From Phallusia fumigata (Eukaryota; Chordata; Ascidiacea; Phlebobranchia; Ascidiidae): a DNA stretch of 20,334 nt. Location: contig QXVZ01006072.1 in NCBI GenBank assembly GCA_008931825.1, forward strand, positions 1-20,334, given 5' to 3'. The notes beneath the pieces are model-generated. The model worked only from the letters and a program-made list of their open reading frames with translations, was not told the DNA's origin and did no database searches. Of this stretch, positions 12,301 through 18,300 are shown one piece after another; position 1 is the first letter of the stretch; each line of letters opens with the position of its first letter. Both the position numbers and the translations under genes were made by a program.

Positions 12301-15300
12301 CATGTAAAATCTGAAGTTCTTGTCATAATCAATGTCGGAATCTCCCAAACGTATCAACATTCGACCCCCGGCAATGAAAGTCTGCGGAAAATATAAACAA
12401 ATATTTATAACCAAGTTTGTCGTTTTAAAATTCCAATGAGTGTTGGATTTGAGGACAACGAGGCTTTTCAACAAATTACCGCCAGCGCACGTTCCAACAA
12501 TCTCGATCTGAACAATGAAGGATTTGGGCAAAGTCTTATTCCTTGACGGAACAATGGACGGATATTGTGATATTTACAATTAACATCGCGAGTAAAGATA
12601 AAAAAAGTTAAAATTTGGTTCTGCTTTTTAAAACGGAGGTTTTCAATTAACGATGATCGGAATTTTTTTAAGTGATTGGCCAAACATAAAAAATCTGATC
12701 GTCAACCATATTTTGATTCATAAACTTTTGAAAAAAGTGTATTTCACCAAGAGGAAGGCTGAAATATCGAGTATCAATTGCGGGAAACTCCCACCTGTTT
12801 AAGTAGAACCGGTTCCAGAGCCGGATCTAGACTCTCTTCTAGTTCCTCGCACAGAACCGGCATCCCGATCCGGATCGAGTTTTCCAGAGTCCGGAGGAAG
12901 TTAGGATCTGAGAGCTTGATCACTTTCAATCCGTTCTTCGTCTCCTTGTTCCGAATCCATCTAGGTGGAAACATAAAACTCCGGTTACGGAACAAGTTTG
13001 TGATAAAGTCATGTCTCCGTTTTGGTATCGAAAAAAACAACAAATCTAGAAAACAGAAAACACATGAACCCATCATTTCTTCGTCAACTCATTTTCTTGT
13101 GAGCCCCTGTCACATAACATTGTAAGCCTTGTAATGTGGGTAATGACGATGCAGCTGCAGCGCGTTCAACCTTGATCCACCAATTGTGGCTTTAACATTT
13201 TCGCGCCTCATAACGTTTTTTACATTGCGCAGCTATTTCCGGCTTGGTGATAGATTTAGTGCAATTGTGTCGCTATGATTTCATTCACCAAGCGAAATAA
13301 ACTCAACTTCCTCCCATAGTCGCCACCATTTACCTGTTCGCCTGATCCTGCGGGNCGCACGTTCCAACAATCTCGATCTGAACAATGAAGGATTTGGGCA
13401 AAGTCTTATTCCTTGACGGAACAATGGACGGATATTGTGATATTTACAATTAACATCGCGAGTAAAGATAAAAAAAGTTAAAATTTGGTTCTGCTTTTTA
13501 AAACGGAGGTTTTCAATTAACGATGATCGGAATTTTTTTAAGTGATTGGCCAAACATAAAAAATCTGATCGTCAACCATATTTTGATTCATAAACTTTTG
13601 AAAAAAGTGTATTTCACCAAGAGGAAGGCTGAAATATCGAGTATCAATTGCGGGAAACTCCCACCTGTTTAAGTAGAACCGGTTCCAGAGCCGGATCTAG
13701 ACTCTCTTCTAGTTCCTCGCACAGAACCGGCATCCCGATCCGGATCGAGTTTTCCAGAGTCCGGAGGAAGTTAGGATCTGAGAGCTTGATCACTTTCAAT
13801 CCGTTCTTCGTCTCCTTGTTCCGAATCCATCTAGGTGGAAACATAAAACTCCGGTTACGGAACAAGTTTGTGATAAAGTCATGTCTCCGTTTTGGTATCG
13901 AAAAAAACAACAAATCTAGAAAACAGAAAACACATGAACCCATCATTTCTTCGTCAACTCATTTTCTTGTGAGCCCCTGTCACATAACATTGTAAGCCTT
14001 GTAATGTGGGTAATGACGATGCAGCTGCAGCGCGTTCAACCTTGATCCACCAATTGTGGCTTTAACATTTTCGCGCCTCATAACGTTTTTTACATTGCGC
14101 AGCTATTTCCGGCTTGGTGATAGATTTAGTGCAATTGTGTCGCTATGATTTCATTCACCAAGCGAAATAAACTCAACTTCTTCCCATAGTCGCCACCATT
14201 TACCTGTTCGCCTGATCCTGCGGGTCGATCATTAGCGGCCACCTCCTCGCTCGCGTCACCATGATCGCGTTCTCTGTCGACACGTTGTCACGGGGAAGTC
14301 CCTCCGTGTTCCACTGACGTATCTCGTACGCGTCACCGAGGATTTTCACCAAACTCAGGTTGCTTGAAGTCGGGAGATCCTGAAATAAATGTTGGAACTT
14401 GTTGAAACGAATCTTAAGATTTTAAAATGTCACAAGATCTCACTCACAATTCCGAACCGGGAGGAATGTTATTAGTTAAGCGGAGGAATTTCCACTTTAT
14501 AGCCAAGTTATTTCTTTTTAATAGACCAGTGGTTTCAAACCTTTTAATATTACTTTACATAACTTCTTTTATATAGAAGGGGAGGAATGAAAAGTTCCAA
14601 AATGTACAAAAGGGGAGAATGTATCAACAAGGTTTGGGAACCGGTGGTTTAGGCTGATATAAGTTGCAGAATTCGGTAACTTCGTTCTAATGTGGAAATA
14701 TTCTGACAGCCAAGAGCGCAAAAAACCAGCAGTCTCAGCGTTTAAAATAAATAAACTTGTTGAGAACGTATCTTGGAATGTCATTGGCGAATTTTTAACT
14801 TTACGATGAAAGTGGGTTTCCAAACTAGCTTTATTAATTCAACCGAGTAGGACCGTTCGCACAAACGGCTTGGTATGATTAAAGCGGGTTTCCTAACGAG
14901 TTTTGTGCAGTCAACCACAACCCTGGATCTTTTATGGAATCGGTTTCTGCCTTTTATCACAAACGCACTGGCCCGAGTAGTTTTTAAAGCGACAAGCTTT
15001 ATTCATAAAACGTTTCGGCAACAACTCATGCCATGATCACTGATACAGTAAGGTTTGCACCAAACACGCAGGCAAAAAGAGTTATGAACAGATCTGTGTT
15101 GAGCGTTCCAAAAATTTTAGCATTTACGACAGAAAATCCTAATCCCAATGATGCTTTACTCATTTATATCAATATCTAGAACAATGTTTGAAGCAAACTA
15201 CGCGAAAAACATTAATATTTGATCAAAGTGTATGTTTTGAACTGTTTGTTTTTTGTCAAACGTAAAGGGTCGCAGAAAAGTTTTAGGAATCAAAAAAGGT

Positions 15301-18300
15301 CGCAGACCAAAAAGTTTTGGAATCATGATCTAGAACACCCAGTATCCGGCTGACCACACAAAGCTAGTTCACGAACCAGTTCCTTGCAGGTTTGGGTCCA
15401 GCCTTCCACCAGCAGATCCCTGTACGTCGAAGTGAAAGCTCCGTAGTAAGCGACACAAGCTGCCGCGATAAAAACGTCTCCGACCACGTTACCAATCTGC
15501 TGTTCATATTCCTCGACCTTTTCCTGCCAACGAACCTGGTGGACACATACGCAATCGATGACGTCACCGTTACGTCATCATAAACACAACGCAAAACATC
15601 GAATCACAAAAAACTAAATGTGGGTGAAAGAGGACAAAAAATCTTTCAATTTTACGTAAGGCAGCCATTATTACTTAAGATGTTATATATGATTTCGCTA
15701 TTAATAATGGCTTTTCATTTGTTATGCCAAAACGATTTTAAGTAATCTGTTGTGAAACAACACCAATGACAAATCAACTAGGGTGACGGTATTGTTACGT
15801 CACTGCATATGACGTTATTACCCTCGCCATCAAAAGGCCAACATCTTTAACAACAATCAAATTGTGACAAAAAAGTAACATACAGTGACGTAACGTCATA
15901 CGTCCCGAGTGACGTCACACACCTGTTCGTCACCGAGCGCAGCAGTTAGCTTTCCCGCCCTCTTCATGCGAGCAGCAGTGAGCGACATCGTTTTCATCAG
16001 CCGGTCTTTCTCTTGCACGCTTTCATCGTAAGTTGCCTGTGGAGTGGAAGATGCAGATTACAACGTCTCTCTATTGTCATCATCAGTGCAAAATGTTTTG
16101 TTTTTAATCAAGACAATAGCTGATTTTCAAACAAATTAAAACAAAATTGAAAATGGCAATACTTAAAAATGAGCAGAATTCCCCGTTTGTTGAACCTGCC
16201 TTACCATCAGTCACCTCACCTGTAGTTCGGCGATCTGGTTCTCCACGGCCTGAAGTTTTTCCTGTTTTTCACGCAATGACGACATCGTGACGTCGAGTTC
16301 CGCTTGAGCGGCTCTCAGGCGTTCCCTCTTTGGCTCCACCTCGCGGACGACGTTGGAGTAGGTATGCATAGCGCGAACCCACATACACATCGAGCGACAT
16401 GCCTTCGAAACCTGTGCGAAACACCATGTTTTGAAAAAAATTTCACACACGTTACGAATAAAGTATTGTTACGACGTTTTGTGAAACTCGCATCCAAACA
16501 AAGTGACTTTGCTTGGGCGTCAAGCTACCTCACTCATTGCAGTTCCGATAATTTTTTTTATTAAATTTTTCTAAACTTTTGAAGTTGGTGACAACAATTT
16601 GGGGTCAACCCATCGGGTTCACTAGGTTATTGCTTAAGGTTCTTGCTCAGGAAAACACTAGATACCGAGGCAGGATTAAAACCCACAACCTTGCGAGCAC
16701 AACTATTCGACCATCTGAACCTAAAAGTCCATGAGGTGAAAAAACCAAGTGCTAAGCAGGGTAAGCACCATATCATCATTAAGAACCGGAAAAGTCATTT
16801 TGAGATAAAGAAATGAAACTTCTCTCTTTTACTTGCAGTTTGAAATAAAACGTTTTTTTGTTTGCAAGGAGACTATCTTAAACATTTTTAGTGTGTTTTG
16901 GGATGAACTTACTTAACTTACCCTCAAGTAACAAAAGATAACTTTATAACATTATAGTTTACTGCATGAGCGCAGTGTTCATACCCGTTCAACTTTCTCC
17001 GGAACAAAGTCAGGCATCGCGATGTATTTGTTGAGTTTGTTGATGATTTTCTGCTGGATGTTGTCCTTGTCGTACTCGAGAAGTCGTTTAAGGAAGTTGG
17101 GATCGCCCAGGAGGGTTTTAGCCGCAGCCCAGTCTGTCTTCGAGTTGAGTAAAATGCAAACCTGAGTGAAAACAACTCAACTGTTAATCTCTGCTACAAA
17201 CTAAAACGTTGTTGAAAATGTTTTATTATGAACAAAGCGGAATTGTTTGAATTATTCTTTTCAAGAGTTTTACGAAACATGCTTTGACTTTCTTCTACGT
17301 CTAGGGACTTTCTACTTTTTCTACTCTCCCAATGGAGTAGTTAGATTTGCTGACTCCGCAAAAAATCAGGTAACCGTTGTTTAATGATGCGTCCATAGTA
17401 CTTTGCTTTCAATTTAAGCGTTTTTTTAGATCGAATGTTTGACTTTATTTGATTTAACTTGTTTTTTTAGCAATCCTAGTTTAACTTGCTTTACTCCTAA
17501 AATCAAAACGGTTTTGTCGAAGCATTTAGTCTGTTGCTTCTTAAGAAACCACAATTAAATACAATTAAACTTTGACAACATGCGCTACATGGAAACAGTT
17601 TGTTGAACGACAACCTGAAAATATTTTAATCAAGCTCTACTGAGCTGGGCGAAAAGCACCCCCCGCCTATTTTGTAGCAAACAGAATGGAATCGCCTAAA
17701 ACCAGAACACACCCGCATAGGCAGGTTAGGAGGTGTTTGCAACAACTCATAGTCAACTCACCGTTTCCATGACCGTCATGACGAGGTCGGGTGGTTTCGC
17801 AAAAACTTTGATCTCAGCGATGTCGCTTTTGTCGAGAGCGTCGAGCGCTTTGTTGGCGCCGTGTAGAACCGGAAGAGCTTCGTCCAAATCCTTCTGCGCG
17901 TCGTCGGCAATCGCTTGTGTCTCTTCCGCTTTCACCTTCGCCACCGCCTCGTCCTCGAGAACCACTTTGCGCACCTGTGACGTCACACATAGACCATTAT
18001 GACGTCATAGGTACACGGATCAAAGCCACGTTCTATTGTAAATGTGTACAAAATGCAAAGATCGTGACGTCATTTATGCAAGATAATGTGACGTCACAAT
18101 CCCGCTATATCGTCCCAAAAAAAAATAGTGACGTAGATAAGACGTCATTTTTCCCTGATTATATGTTCGAAAAATAGTGATGTATTCAACTTTACATTTC
18201 ATAACCGTTATTTTACATACAATGACGTCATAAACTGAATTTTGGCAACAAATGACCTAACAAGATACTTTTGACTTTGTTTTAGAGTTGGCCACTAATT

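Larger units (their letters stand above)
12486..13354 (+). repeat. 869-bp direct duplication, lower copy
   Basis: Nearly identical to 13356-14224 (offset 870). The one difference noticed is c at 13309 against t at 14179. It contains the lower copy of exon l and, at its upper end, 21 bp of exon k that stop abruptly at the N. It looks like the overlapping end of one contig. Confidence 0.9.
13356..14224 (+). repeat. 869-bp direct duplication, upper copy
   Basis: Matches 12486-13354. It continues into the intact remainder of exon k at 14225-14379, so it is the start of the next contig. It contains the upper copy of exon l. Confidence 0.9.

Noticed and set aside
12778..13125. Plus-strand 115-codon open frame (repeated at 13648-13995)
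   Set aside because: It is the opposite strand of exon l and its intron. The minus-strand reading carries the conserved dynein sequence.
12486..14224. Genuine recent exon duplication in DNAH6
   Set aside because: The copies meet at an N, one is cut mid-exon, and using both breaks the frame. A contig overlap explains all three facts.
15369..15376. Reading exon j through its donor to [11 protein letters not shown]
   Set aside because: The extension departs from the family. KEL joined to [10 protein letters not shown] at 14379 fits both phase and alignment.
17978..18230. Promoter or enhancer with CREB/ATF sites
   Set aside because: The octamer is spread through many introns and inside a coding exon (7165-7172). 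No transcription start or TATA-like context was seen.
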